A stretch of 64,000 bases of DNA from Actinomycetospora lutea (lineage in GTDB: Bacteria; Actinomycetota; Actinomycetes; Mycobacteriales; Pseudonocardiaceae): positions 124,001 to 188,000 of the forward strand of contig NZ_JAQZAL010000001.1 in assembly GCF_028737205.1 (NCBI RefSeq), given 5' to 3'. Position 1 is the stretch's first letter. Every line of letters starts with the position of its first letter. Positions 43,221 through 51,187 of the stretch are shown one piece after another. The translations under genes and the position numbers were made by a program. A model generated the notes under the pieces. That model was not told the origin of the DNA. It saw nothing but the letters and a program-made list of their open reading frames with translations, and did not search any database.

Positions 43221-43313
43221 ACCCTCCCCGGCCGGGCGTCCACCCCTGCCCCGGGAGCACTAGCCTGACGCACGTCCTGCCCGGCCACGCACACCGGAAG
43301 AGAGTGTCGACCA

Positions 43314-43952
43314 GTGACGGACGCGTCGCGCGGAGTCCCCGAGGTGACTCCGGAGAGTGACGATAGCCGTGACACTGGTGTGACCGATGCCACATTGGTC
43401 GAACGGATCAGCGAGCGGAGCGCGGAAGCCCTCGCGCAGCTCTACGACCGCTTCGGACGTCCCGCGTACTCGCTCGCCCGTCGTATCTGCGTGGACGAGT
43501 CGTTGGCGGAGGACGTCGTGCAGGAGGCCTTCCTCGTGGTGTGGCGCGATCCGGGCCGCTTCGACCCGGCGCGGGGCACGGTCGCGAGCTGGTTCCTCAC
43601 GCTCGTCCATCACCGCGCCGTCGACGCCGTGCGACGCGAGGCCACCCGCCGCAAGCGCACCGCCCCGCCGAGCCCCGACGGCGACGACTGGAACATCCCA
43701 CCCGGCCCCGGCGCCGACCAGGCGGCGCTCGGCGCGGTCGTGGCGGGGAAGGTGCGCGACGCGCTCGCCGAGCTGCCGGCCGATCAGCGCGAGGCCCTGG
43801 CCCTCGCCTACTTCGGCGGCTACACGCAGCGGGAGGTCGCGAGCCTCGTCGGCGTCCCGCTGGGCACCGTCAAGTCACGGATGTTCTCCGGGACGCAGAA
43901 GCTCCGGGCGATCCTGGCCCCGCACGTCGACGTGGAGGGGGAGAAGTCATGA
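43314..43952 (+). CDS. ECF-type RNA polymerase sigma factor (SigK-like)
   Basis: This 212-residue sigma-70 family protein has region 2 (QLYDRFGRPAYSLARRICVDESLAEDVVQEAFLVVWRDP, WFLTLVHHRAVDAVRR) and region 4 (ELPADQREALALAYFGGYTQREVASLVGVPLGTVKSRM). Regions 1 and 3 are missing, as in ECF sigma factors. It starts at GTG. Its stop overlaps the ATG of the adjacent anti-sigma gene (ATGA), which strongly suggests paired synthesis and control. Confidence 0.93.
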   Translation: MTDASRGVPEVTPESDDSRDTGVTDATLVERISERSAEALAQLYDRFGRPAYSLARRICVDESLAEDVVQEAFLVVWRDPGRFDPARGTVASWFLTLVHHRAVDAVRREATRRKRTAPPSPDGDDWNIPPGPGADQAALGAVVAGKVRDALAELPADQREALALAYFGGYTQREVASLVGVPLGTVKSRMFSGTQKLRAILAPHVDVEGEKS

Positions 43953-44842
43953 CCCACCGCGCCCCCGACACCCACACCGGCGAGCACGACGCCCTCGCCG
44001 TCGGCTGGGCCCTGCACACCCTCGACCCCGACGAGGCGGCCGCGTTCGAGGCGCACCTCGCGACCTGCCCGACCTGCCGGCAGACGGTCGACGACACCAC
44101 CGCGATCCTCGGCGATCTCGCCGGCGCCGTCGTCCCCGTCGACCCGCCGCCGCGCCTGCGCCGGCAGCTGCTCGACGCGGTGGACGCGGAGCCCGCGCCG
44201 GGGTCCGGCACCGGGGTCGACACCCCGGAGGTCGGCCCCGCGGGGGACGGCACGCGTCCCGCCACGGACACGGACACGGACACGGGCACCGGCCCGGAGC
44301 CGCGCCGCGACGGCGCCGTCGTGCCCCTGGCGCCGCGCCGTCGCGCCACGCGGTGGCTCGCCGCGGCGGCCGTCGTCCTGGTCGTCGCCGCGATCGGCGG
44401 GCTGACCGCCGCCAACCAGTCGCTGCGCGCCGAGCGCGACAGCGCCCAGGCCGCGGCCGCGGCCCAGGCCGAGCGCGAGGCGGCCGTCGCCGACGTCCTG
44501 CGGGACGCCGGCTCGCCCGGGGTGTCGCACGCGGTCCTCGCCGGGACGCAGGGCGGGATCGTCGGGCTCGTGATCGACGACGGCACCGGGCAGCGCGTGC
44601 TGACCACGGGCCTCGGGCCCAACGACACCCTCACCGAGACCTATGTCCTCTGGGGCCTCGTCGACGGAACCCCACAGCCGCTCGGGACGTTCGACGTCGG
44701 GGGGCAGGGCCCGGACGTCCGTTCCGTACCCTCGACTCCCGAGGCGGTGCCGTACGCCGGGTTCGCGGTGTCACTCGAGCCCGGCCGCACGGCGCCCGCC
44801 TCGCCGACCAGGGTCGTCGCGAGTGGGCAGGTGGGACGTTGA
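43949..44842 (+). CDS. RskA-like transmembrane anti-sigma factor
   Basis: This 297-residue protein has an N-terminal zinc-binding anti-sigma domain (EAHLATCPTCRQTVDD, the HxxxCxxC motif) that should hold the adjacent sigma factor. A linker follows with a short Thr-Asp repeat. One transmembrane helix (WLAAAAVVLVVAAIGGLTA, about residue 132-150) precedes an extracytoplasmic domain of the RskA type ending GFAVSLEPGR. Such proteins release the sigma factor when cleaved at the membrane. The start was placed at the ATG overlapping the sigma stop. Confidence 0.9.
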   Translation: MTHRAPDTHTGEHDALAVGWALHTLDPDEAAAFEAHLATCPTCRQTVDDTTAILGDLAGAVVPVDPPPRLRRQLLDAVDAEPAPGSGTGVDTPEVGPAGDGTRPATDTDTDTGTGPEPRRDGAVVPLAPRRRATRWLAAAAVVLVVAAIGGLTAANQSLRAERDSAQAAAAAQAEREAAVADVLRDAGSPGVSHAVLAGTQGGIVGLVIDDGTGQRVLTTGLGPNDTLTETYVLWGLVDGTPQPLGTFDVGGQGPDVRSVPSTPEAVPYAGFAVSLEPGRTAPASPTRVVASGQVGR

Positions 44843-45327
44843 GCGAATCGGGCGAGCAGTCGACAGCGACCGCGCCGCAGTCGCCGCCGCAGAGCTCGAC
44901 CCTGACCCCGCCGCCGCGGCACCGCACGATGCGCGCCCGGCTGCGGCTGTTCCGCGCCCGGGTGCGCGCCAAGCCGAAGACGAACAAGGCCTGGCGCATC
45001 GGCATCGGGATCCTCGGCACGATCGTGCTGGTCCTCGGCGTGATCGCCATCCCGTACCCGGGTCCCGGCTGGCTGATCGTCTTCGCGGGCCTGGGCATCC
45101 TGGCCACCGAGTTCACGTGGGCCGGGCGTCTCCTGCACTTCGCCCGGCGCCACTACGACCGCTGGATGGCCTGGGTCGGCCGCCAGCACGTCGTCGTCAA
45201 GTGCCTGCTGGGGCTGCTCACCTGCGCGATCGTGCTCGCGACCCTCTGGCTGCTCGGCGCGCCCTACCTCGTGGCGAAGCTCGTCGGCCTCGGACACTGG
45301 ACCTGGCTGCAGAGCCCCTTCGCCTGA
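44839..45327 (+). CDS. PGPGW (TIGR02611-type) membrane protein
   Basis: This 162-residue protein has a proline-rich start and then the family core: KAWRIGIGILGTIVLVLGVIAIPYPGPGWLIVFAGLGILATE with two membrane helices and the PGPGW signature, and a third helix near the end (CLLGLLTCAIVLATLWLLG). The role is unknown. The proposed TTG start overlaps the previous stop (TTGA), continuing the chain of coupled starts; an internal ATG about 30 codons later is an alternative. Confidence 0.85.
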   Translation: MSESGEQSTATAPQSPPQSSTLTPPPRHRTMRARLRLFRARVRAKPKTNKAWRIGIGILGTIVLVLGVIAIPYPGPGWLIVFAGLGILATEFTWAGRLLHFARRHYDRWMAWVGRQHVVVKCLLGLLTCAIVLATLWLLGAPYLVAKLVGLGHWTWLQSPFA

Positions 45328-45350
45328 TGGTCTAGGCTCGACACCGCTGC

Positions 45351-45425
45351 GGGCGATTAGCTCAGGGGGAGAGCGCTTCGTTCACACCGAAGAGGTCACT
45401 GGTTCGATCCCAGTATCGCCCACCA
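45351..45425 (+). tRNA. tRNA-Val(CAC), integration site of the mobile element
   Basis: A cloverleaf of 72 bases plus encoded CCA, with acceptor GGGCGAT, anticodon loop TTCACAC giving CAC, and T-arm GGTTCGATCCC. An integrase gene pointing towards it starts about 90 bases downstream, and the sequence beyond is element DNA. The 3' half of this gene is therefore the probable attachment core. Confidence 0.95.
45404..45425. other. Candidate attachment core (attL) in the tRNA-Val 3' end
   Basis: Tyrosine integrases of this type usually recombine within the tRNA T-arm and 3' acceptor, leaving the gene intact. The expected second copy (attR) of GATCCCAGTATCGCCCACCA was not found by eye up to base 64000, so the element should extend past the window. 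The exact core length is unknown. Confidence 0.5.
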
Positions 45426-45431
45426 GCAAAG

Positions 45432-45473
45432 CCCCTGGTCACAGGCTCACCAGAGCCATCGGCCAGGGGTTTT
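45432..45473 (+). terminator. Rho-independent terminator after tRNA-Val
   Basis: CCCCTGGTC pairs with GGCCAGGGG (one T-G pair) across a 20-base loop, followed by TTTT. It lies directly after the tRNA and, facing the other way, shortly after the integrase stop. Confidence 0.75.
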
Positions 45474-45516
45474 CTCGTGTCCGGGGCCCCGATAACGAAC
45501 ATCTGACGAACATGGC

Positions 45517-46794
45517 TCACGGCGTCACCACTCCTGGGTCCTCCTCGTCGGGGTCGTCGTCGCCGTCCGAGCCCGTCGGCGCAGGGTCGTCGGCAGCCGG
45601 CGTGGGCAGATCGCCGAGGGCGTCGAGGATGCGGTCGTGATGCTCGGTGCGCCGCGTGTAGAGCTGCAGCGTCGTGGTCACGTTCTCGTGGCCCATCACC
45701 CGCTGGACCATGTTGGGCGGGACGCCGTCGTCGACCAGCCACGTCGCGTAGGAGTGGCGCAGGTCGTGGAAGCGCAGCCCGGCGCCGGCCTCCAGGGCTA
45801 CCGCCTTGACGGCTTCCTCGTATGACCCGCAGATGGCCGAGTCCTCGCCTCCGTCCTCGTCGGTCCACCGGGCCTCGAACTTGTGGCCGTCGATCTCGGC
45901 GACCTCCCCGAGCAGCCCCGCCCGCACGAGCGCCGGCCGCCACACCCGGGACCGGAAGAGGGTGCGGCGCAGCGGCTTGCCCACGGCGTTCGGGAAGACG
46001 AGCCCGTGGTCTCCCAGGCCGTACCGGTCGGTGTGCTCGCCGATCATCGTGACGAGCCACGGGGGCAGCGGAACGGTCCGGCGACCGGCGGCGGACTTCG
46101 GGAAGGGCTTGAACGCCGTGTTGCCACTGACCTCCACGACCACGCGGATCACCCGGAGCCGACCGGCCTCGAGGTCGAGCGCGTCGGCGCGGAGTCCGGC
46201 GACCTCACCCCACCGGAGACCGGCCCAGGCCGTGGTGGCGACGAAGGCGCGGTAGCGCTCGGGGAGGGCCGGGAGCAGCAGCCGGCTCAGGTCCTCTCGC
46301 GAGATGACACGGTCGTCGTGGTCGTGCTTGCGTCGCTTCGGGAGCCGGACGTCCTCGCAGGGGTTAAAGGCGATCAGCCGGTTGCGGACCGCTGAGCGCA
46401 ACACGGCCGAGGTGAGGCGGAACGCTTCGGCGGTCGTGGCGGGGGAGCGGCGGGTCCCGAGCTCGGTCACCCATCCCTGCACCGACAGATGATCGATCTT
46501 GCCGAGCTGCCACGTCCCCCACTGCGGGATCACGTGGTTGTGCATGATCGACGCGTCACGGGCCTTCGTGGACGCCTCGTCGTTGCGGCTCGCGAGCCAC
46601 GCCCTCGCATGAGTCTCGAAGCGCTGACGGCCGGCGTGCGGGTCGACGTAGTTGCCACGACGCAGGGTCGTCGCCATCTCGGCGAGGAAGTCCTTGGCCT
46701 CGCGCTTGGTCGGGAAGTTCTTGGACCGCTGGCGTCCCGAGGGATCACGCCACTTGGCCTCCCACCGGCCCCGCGGTGTCTTGTGCACGCTCAC
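45517..46794 (-). CDS. int: Tyrosine site-specific recombinase (integrase)
   Basis: This 425-residue phage-type integrase should catalyse insertion and excision at the tRNA-Val site. The N-terminus has the arm-binding Arm-DNA-bind pattern (SVHKTPRGRWEAKWRDPSGRQRSKNF) and a SAM-like core-binding domain. The catalytic domain carries the first Arg in AWAGLRWGEVAGL, the HxxR box in FHDLRHSYATWL, the second His in MGHENVTTTLQ and the nucleophile Tyr in LYTRR. It is translationally coupled to the excisionase gene (GTGA overlap). The C-terminal tail is acidic and rich in Asp. Confidence 0.95.
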   Translation of the reverse strand: MSVHKTPRGRWEAKWRDPSGRQRSKNFPTKREAKDFLAEMATTLRRGNYVDPHAGRQRFETHARAWLASRNDEASTKARDASIMHNHVIPQWGTWQLGKIDHLSVQGWVTELGTRRSPATTAEAFRLTSAVLRSAVRNRLIAFNPCEDVRLPKRRKHDHDDRVISREDLSRLLLPALPERYRAFVATTAWAGLRWGEVAGLRADALDLEAGRLRVIRVVVEVSGNTAFKPFPKSAAGRRTVPLPPWLVTMIGEHTDRYGLGDHGLVFPNAVGKPLRRTLFRSRVWRPALVRAGLLGEVAEIDGHKFEARWTDEDGGEDSAICGSYEEAVKAVALEAGAGLRFHDLRHSYATWLVDDGVPPNMVQRVMGHENVTTTLQLYTRRTEHHDRILDALGDLPTPAADDPAPTGSDGDDDPDEEDPGVVTP

Positions 46795-47033
46795 GCCGAG
46801 GCCTCCAGGTCAGTGAGCCACGTGTGGAAGGCCTCGCAGGGGACGATCCAGCGCCGCCCGATCTGCTTGGCCGGAATCTTCCCGGCGCGGATCAGCTCGT
46901 AGGCCGTACCGCGACCCACACCGAGAAGCCCGGCGACCTGGGCCACTGTGTAGACCTGCGGTGCCGGGATGTCGCGCAGCGAGGTCGGGTCCTCCCGATC
47001 GCGCAGCTTCGTCAACAGCTCGTGCCCGTTCAT
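46791..47033 (-). CDS. xis: Excisionase-like helix-turn-helix protein
   Basis: This 80-residue protein has a MerR-like winged helix (YTVAQVAGLLGVGRGTAYELIRAGKIPAKQIGRRWIVPCEAFHTWL), the standard pattern of excisionases in actinobacterial elements. It should bend DNA at the attachment site and steer the integrase toward excision. Its stop overlaps the integrase start by four bases. The ATG follows directly after the end of the frameshifted upstream gene. Confidence 0.9.
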   Translation of the reverse strand: MNGHELLTKLRDREDPTSLRDIPAPQVYTVAQVAGLLGVGRGTAYELIRAGKIPAKQIGRRWIVPCEAFHTWLTDLEASA

Positions 47034-47036
47034 GAC

Positions 47037-47388
47037 TCAGTCCTCCCTGATCACTCGGCCGAGGTGACCGAGGTGGTTGTGGGCGGTGGCCAGGTGGCGG
47101 CCCGCCACGTCGAGAGCGGCACGGGTGTCGCGGAGTTCGTCCTGGAGCGCGAACAGCGCCGATCGGGTCGTGGCCGCGGTCGTCGCGGTAGCCGGCGGCG
47201 TCGGTGCGACGCAGAGCGCCGGCGAGGTGCTCCACGACGTGAGGGATGCGGTGCACGAGCTCGTCGAGGGTGCCGACGACGTCGTAGGCGTGACCGGCGG
47301 TCGTGGTCTCGTCGAGGCGGACGTGGTTGGCGGCACGGACGCCCTCGGAGGCGTCGTCGAGGCGGCGGCGCATGGTCTCGGCACTCAC
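47037..47388 (-). pseudogene. Small helical protein of the element, apparent frameshift
   Basis: The N-terminal part, from GTG (VSAETMRRRLDDASEGVRAANH through RIPHVVEHLAGALRRTDAAGYRDD), lies in one frame. The C-terminal part (LFALQDELRDTRAALDVAGR ... LGHLGRVIRED) lies in the next. Removing one base near 47161-47170, for instance in a CCC run of the coding strand, joins them into about 116 residues. The span is one base over a multiple of three, as expected. The GTG overlaps the stop of the upstream membrane-protein gene, so this was a real member of the operon. Function unknown; it looks helical. The cause could be mutation or sequence error. Confidence 0.6.
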
Positions 47389-47627
47389 GGCTGTTCGCCT
47401 CCCGTCTCCGCGGCGGCAGGGACGTCGGCGGCGCGATCGGTGGCGGCGCCGAGCTGGCGGGCGAACTCCCCGGCTGAGCTCGACACCGCCGGGCCGAGCG
47501 TGGGGAACGCGGCGAAGAGCAGGACAAGGGTCACGACCCCGGACACGAGCGCCGGCGCGGCGCGGCGACTCTTGATCAGCAGCGCGGTGACGAGCGCGAC
47601 GATGACGACGATGGCGAGGAGGTTCAT
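47385..47627 (-). CDS. Small membrane protein of the transfer operon (80 aa)
   Basis: This 80-residue protein has two likely membrane helices (NLLAIVVIVALVTALLI and LVSGVVTLVLLFAAFPTLG) split by a basic loop (KSRRAAP), then a hydrophilic tail (FARQLGAATDRAADVP). It resembles the small membrane proteins found next to the FtsK-like transfer gene in actinobacterial elements, which may assist DNA transfer; that role is inferred from position. Its ATG overlaps the end of the FtsK-like gene and its stop overlaps the next gene. Confidence 0.75.
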   Translation of the reverse strand: MNLLAIVVIVALVTALLIKSRRAAPALVSGVVTLVLLFAAFPTLGPAVSSSAGEFARQLGAATDRAADVPAAAETGGEQP

Positions 47628-48877
47628 CGAGGCACCCGCCGTCCGAAGCTCTGGACGCGGTCGACGTACTCGCCGTAGTCACCGAGGTAGGGCACGCGGA
47701 TGCGCTCGCAGTCGCGCCCGAGCCCGGAGAGGTACGCGATGCCGGGGTCGGCGATGGCGTGCTCCTGGCCGAGGCGCCGGGCGTCGTCGCCGTGGAGCAT
47801 CGCGAGCGAGTCCGCGGGGACGCGGAACGAGAGCCGCAGCGCGAACTGATCGCGGGCGTAGCCGCCGCCGACGGCCGTGGCCTCGAAGCGCTGGGCCAGC
47901 ATGAGCGCTCGGAACGCGGCCTTCCGTCCCTCGCTCAGGAGCCGCAGGATCGCAGTACGGATGCGGTCGCCGACCGGGATGCCGTCGCCACGCTTGGGCT
48001 TGGGCAGGCCGTCCGCGGCCCGGAGCAGGCCCGGCACCTCCTCGAGCACGACGAGGACGGTGGGCGTGGCCGGTGTTGGCTCGATCTTGTCCTGGCGCGG
48101 CGGGATGTGCTCGAGGCGGCGATCCATCTCCGCGACGAGGTCCTCGAGCAGGACGGCATGAGCGGCGAGATCGCTCGTGCCGACGACTTGGTGAGGACGG
48201 TGTGCGGTGTCGTCGAAGGCGCGGCCGAGCAGGAGACCGGTGATGTCGGAGCCGGCGATCAGCACGTCGGGCGCCGCAACGAGCTGGGACAGCAGGCCGT
48301 AGCAGAACGCAGACTTGCCCGAGCCGTTCTGCCCCTGCACGGCGAGGTGGGCGGGATCGGCGATGGCGTGGCCGAGCGTGATCCCGCCTTCGGTCCGACC
48401 GAGGATGACCGACTCCGCGCCGGCCGCGACCGTGAGGGAGGGAAGTCCGAATCCGTCCGCCAGCGGGTCGTGAGCGAGGACCACGAGTCGCACCCATCGG
48501 CCGGCGACGGGCTCGACGCGTAGTCCGTGCCCGCCGAGCGAGTGCGCCAGACGGGGGCCGTTCTCCCTGGCGGTGAAATCGCCGGGCTCCTGGCCGGGCA
48601 GCAGCTCGACCGTGAACGACAGGGGTGGTCCGGGTCGGACCTCGCCCACCCGGGGCGTGCGGACGGTGAGCCCGGCCGCGACCGAGACGTAGTGGCAGAT
48701 GTGCAGGCCCTCGCACGCGGCGCGGAACTCACCCTTTACTGCCGACGCGAAAGTCAGGATCGAGGCCTCGTACTCGCGCTGCGCGCGCCGTGCGCGATGC
48801 CGGCCGAGGAAGCCAGGGCCGCCGGCGGTGCGGTGGTTGGAGGGCCGGACCGGTCGGAGGTGATGGAGCTCGGACAT
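47624..48877 (-). CDS. FtsK/SpoIIIE-like DNA translocase (TraSA-type)
   Basis: This 417-residue ATPase is of the kind that moves double-stranded DNA between mycelia in pSAM2-like elements. It has Walker A GQNGSGKSAFCYGLL near residue 175, Walker B TVLVVLEEVPGLL near 265, and the later LMLAQRFEATAVGGG. The N-terminal 150 residues are a beta-rich domain. No transmembrane segments are predicted, so membrane attachment may depend on the adjacent small protein. The start ATG follows the WhiB gene by three bases. Confidence 0.85.
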   Translation of the reverse strand: MSELHHLRPVRPSNHRTAGGPGFLGRHRARRAQREYEASILTFASAVKGEFRAACEGLHICHYVSVAAGLTVRTPRVGEVRPGPPLSFTVELLPGQEPGDFTARENGPRLAHSLGGHGLRVEPVAGRWVRLVVLAHDPLADGFGLPSLTVAAGAESVILGRTEGGITLGHAIADPAHLAVQGQNGSGKSAFCYGLLSQLVAAPDVLIAGSDITGLLLGRAFDDTAHRPHQVVGTSDLAAHAVLLEDLVAEMDRRLEHIPPRQDKIEPTPATPTVLVVLEEVPGLLRAADGLPKPKRGDGIPVGDRIRTAILRLLSEGRKAAFRALMLAQRFEATAVGGGYARDQFALRLSFRVPADSLAMLHGDDARRLGQEHAIADPGIAYLSGLGRDCERIRVPYLGDYGEYVDRVQSFGRRVPR

Positions 48878-48880
48878 GAC

Positions 48881-49246
48881 TCAGGCCCCCTTCTCCTGGC
48901 GCTCAGCGCACGCCGGGCACAGCTGACCGTCGATGGCGGGCAGGGCGAACAGCAGCGAGCACCCCGGACACATCGGGTCGGCGTCGACCACGGGGTCCGG
49001 GACGCCGGCCGCGCGCTGGCGGCGGATCGCGCGCAGGTCGGCCGGTGTGTGCCCGGCCCAGATGCCGTGCGCTTCGCCGGACTCCACGGCATAGGTGAGG
49101 CACTCCCGGCGGACCGGGCAGCGGTTGCAGACCCCGCCGGCCGCGAGGAGCTGACGCGCTGCCTCCGGCGAGGTGAAGTCGTCCGTGGCCGGGAAGAACA
49201 GGTCAGGGACGGTGTCTCGGCACGCCGCGTGCTGCTGCCAGCCCAT
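48881..49246 (-). CDS. WhiB-family iron-sulfur regulator with extra zinc-ribbon-like tail
   Basis: This 121-residue protein has the four WhiB cysteines: AACRDT, then CNRCPVRRECLTYA. The GIWAGHT turn and a basic segment (RAIRRQRAAG) follow. These bind a [4Fe-4S] or [2Fe-2S] cluster and contact sigma factor and DNA. The last 35 residues add two more CxxC pairs (CPGCSLLFALPAIDGQLCPAC), which is not part of a standard WhiB protein and could bind zinc. Element-borne WhiB proteins are known in actinobacteria; here it sits in the transfer operon. Confidence 0.9.
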   Translation of the reverse strand: MGWQQHAACRDTVPDLFFPATDDFTSPEAARQLLAAGGVCNRCPVRRECLTYAVESGEAHGIWAGHTPADLRAIRRQRAAGVPDPVVDADPMCPGCSLLFALPAIDGQLCPACAERQEKGA

Positions 49247-49247
49247 C

Positions 49248-49652
49248 TCAGGCCGCCTCAGATTCGGCCTGGCGTCGTGACGGGCGCGGGACCGAGCCGG
49301 CGGCCGGCGCGATGCCGTCGGCCGAGAACGAGACGTCGACGCCCTTGGCGCCGTTGCGCGCCTGGCGAACCTTCGCCCGCAGGCCGGGCAGCTCCACCGG
49401 CGAGTACGGCGTGAGCTCGGGGGCCTCGTGCGACGTGATGCGGACGCCGTGGAGCTCGTGGCGACCGTCGCGGCCGGTCGGGAGCATGACGTCGTAGATG
49501 CGCACCGGCGCGCCGGTGGCCTCGTCGATGAGGGGCTGGCCCGAGGAGCGCCGGCCCTGCGGCGTGTCCTCCCAGCGCTCCATGGTCTGTGCGTGGCCGG
49601 TGGCGATGGCCTGCAGCTGGTTGGTGTCGATGGGTGCGTTGAACTCGAACAT
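49248..49652 (-). CDS. Conserved-type element protein of unknown function
   Basis: This 134-residue protein begins MFEFNAPIDTNQLQAIATGH; an in-frame GTG nine codons upstream is possible. It has a beta-rich middle (VRIYDVMLPTGRDGRHELHGVRITS) and a basic tail (VPRPSRRQAE). I cannot assign a function. It is the first gene of the minus-strand transfer operon, one base before the WhiB start, and faces a regulator gene across a 144-base divergent promoter region. Confidence 0.7.
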   Translation of the reverse strand: MFEFNAPIDTNQLQAIATGHAQTMERWEDTPQGRRSSGQPLIDEATGAPVRIYDVMLPTGRDGRHELHGVRITSHEAPELTPYSPVELPGLRAKVRQARNGAKGVDVSFSADGIAPAAGSVPRPSRRQAESEAA

Positions 49653-49699
49653 GTCTTCAGGGTTGGCCCGAATCGACACGACCCCGTAGTCCGATACGC

Positions 49700-49755
49700 C
49701 AGTCCCGAACTAGTCCCGAAACTAGTCCCCATCCGCGGAGTGCGTCGTCTAGAAT
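49700..49755. promoter_or_regulatory. Divergent promoter with three AGTCCC direct repeats
   Basis: AGTCCC occurs at 49701, 49712 and 49724, embedded in AGTCCCGAAC-like units spaced 11 and 12 bases apart, about one helical turn each. A looser copy (TAGTCCG) lies just before. A -10-like TAGAAT (49750-49755) could serve the rightward regulator gene. The repeats are well placed to bind that regulator and switch the transfer operon. Confidence 0.6.
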
Positions 49756-49796
49756 AGTACCGCGCAACAGCGATCCGACGCGGCGGTGATGGCGGA

Positions 49797-51185
49797 ATGT
49801 CTGCAACTAACGCCCAGTGCGTACTGAGGGACGCTCGTCGCCGTCGTCATTGGACACAGCGCTTCGTTGCCGAACAGCTCCAGGTTTTGGCTCACCACAA
49901 GTACCGCGACAGGTCCGCGGCCGTGAACGCCGACATGGTGTCGAAGTGGGAACGCGGCGAGAAAGGCGTCAGCGCGTATTACCGTGACCTATTGTGCGTG
50001 CTGTTCGAGACCGACGCCACGGCACTCGGCCTCTCCATCGCTGCGCCGGCTCCGGCTGCCTCCTCTATGGTCGCCTCCGACGAGCCCGACGCCGACCTCG
50101 CAGGAGTCATCAGTGAGACCGATGCCCTCCTCGAGCAGCTCGGGCCAGCAGCAACGATCCTCGAGAGCCGCATGGCGGACGTGTGGAGGGACGAGCTGAT
50201 GCGCCGCCGAACCCTGGTCAAGCTCCTGGGCCTGGCCCCTGTCGCGCCGGCCGTGTCGCGGCTGGCTGGGCCCGGTTCGCCGGGGGTCAGGGGCTCGGTC
50301 CGTGACTTGGACGACCTCGCGGACCGCTACCAGGCCCTCTACCACTCGGCCAGCCCGAGCGCCCTCATCCGGCCGGTGCTTGCGCACCTGGACGCGGTCT
50401 CGGATGCCCTACGAGGGACGAAGGACCACCTCGCACGCACCAAGCTCTTGGCGAACCGTGCGCGTGTTGCACTCCTGGCCGGCCGGCTGTCGTTCTTCGA
50501 CTTCGACGACGCCATGTCCGCGCGGGGCTACTACAACCTGTCTGTCGAAGCCGCTTCCGAAGCCGGCGACAAGCACCAGGCGGCGGCCGCCCTGGGGCAC
50601 ATGGCCTTCATCCCCGCGGCTGAGCACAGCATGACGTCTGCGCTGCAATACCTCGAAGGTGCGCGACAGCAGATTGACCTCGATCCTCACGGACCGCTGA
50701 AGTCCTGGGCTTACGCGATCGAGTCGGAATTCCACTCACACGCCGGAGACCACTCGTCAGCGCTCCGTGCGATCGACGCGGCGAAGATCGCCTATTCGCG
50801 GTCGTCCATTAACGCCGACCTCCGGTGGTTCGACTACTACGACGTGAATCGCCTCGCTGGCTTCGCCGGCTACGCCAACCTGCAAGCCGGCTGCTACGAC
50901 GCTGCGGCCTCCGAGCTCACCGAGGCGCTGGACCTACCCCTGTCGGCCATCAAGCAGCGCTCGGTCTTCCTGGCCGATCTCGCGACGGTGCACTACCACG
51001 CGGGCGACCTCGAGCAGGCCTGCTCGGTTGCCGTGAACGCGGCGGACGAGCTCCAGCGCGCCGGCTACGCCACGGGTGTTGGCCGCCTGCGGGAGTTCCA
51101 CGACCTCGTCTCCCCGCACAGCTCGACGCGCGCCGTGCGGGTGTTCTCCGAGCGACTGGGCAGTCTGCAACTCGAGGAGGCCTAG
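49797..51185 (+). CDS. HTH (XRE)-TPR regulator of the element
   Basis: This 462-residue regulator has an N-terminal XRE-type helix-turn-helix (LRDARRRRHWTQRFVAEQLQVL ... VSKWERGEKGVSAYYRDLLC) and then a long helical region of TPR character (ALGHMAFIPAAEHSMTSALQYLEG, LAGFAGYANLQAGCYDAAASE). Similar proteins occur throughout actinobacteria, often on elements, where they may sense a peptide or small ligand. It is divergent from the transfer operon and probably controls it. Two bases separate it from the HAD gene. Confidence 0.87.
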   Translation: MSATNAQCVLRDARRRRHWTQRFVAEQLQVLAHHKYRDRSAAVNADMVSKWERGEKGVSAYYRDLLCVLFETDATALGLSIAAPAPAASSMVASDEPDADLAGVISETDALLEQLGPAATILESRMADVWRDELMRRRTLVKLLGLAPVAPAVSRLAGPGSPGVRGSVRDLDDLADRYQALYHSASPSALIRPVLAHLDAVSDALRGTKDHLARTKLLANRARVALLAGRLSFFDFDDAMSARGYYNLSVEAASEAGDKHQAAAALGHMAFIPAAEHSMTSALQYLEGARQQIDLDPHGPLKSWAYAIESEFHSHAGDHSSALRAIDAAKIAYSRSSINADLRWFDYYDVNRLAGFAGYANLQAGCYDAAASELTEALDLPLSAIKQRSVFLADLATVHYHAGDLEQACSVAVNAADELQRAGYATGVGRLREFHDLVSPHSSTRAVRVFSERLGSLQLEEA

Positions 51186-51187
51186 GA

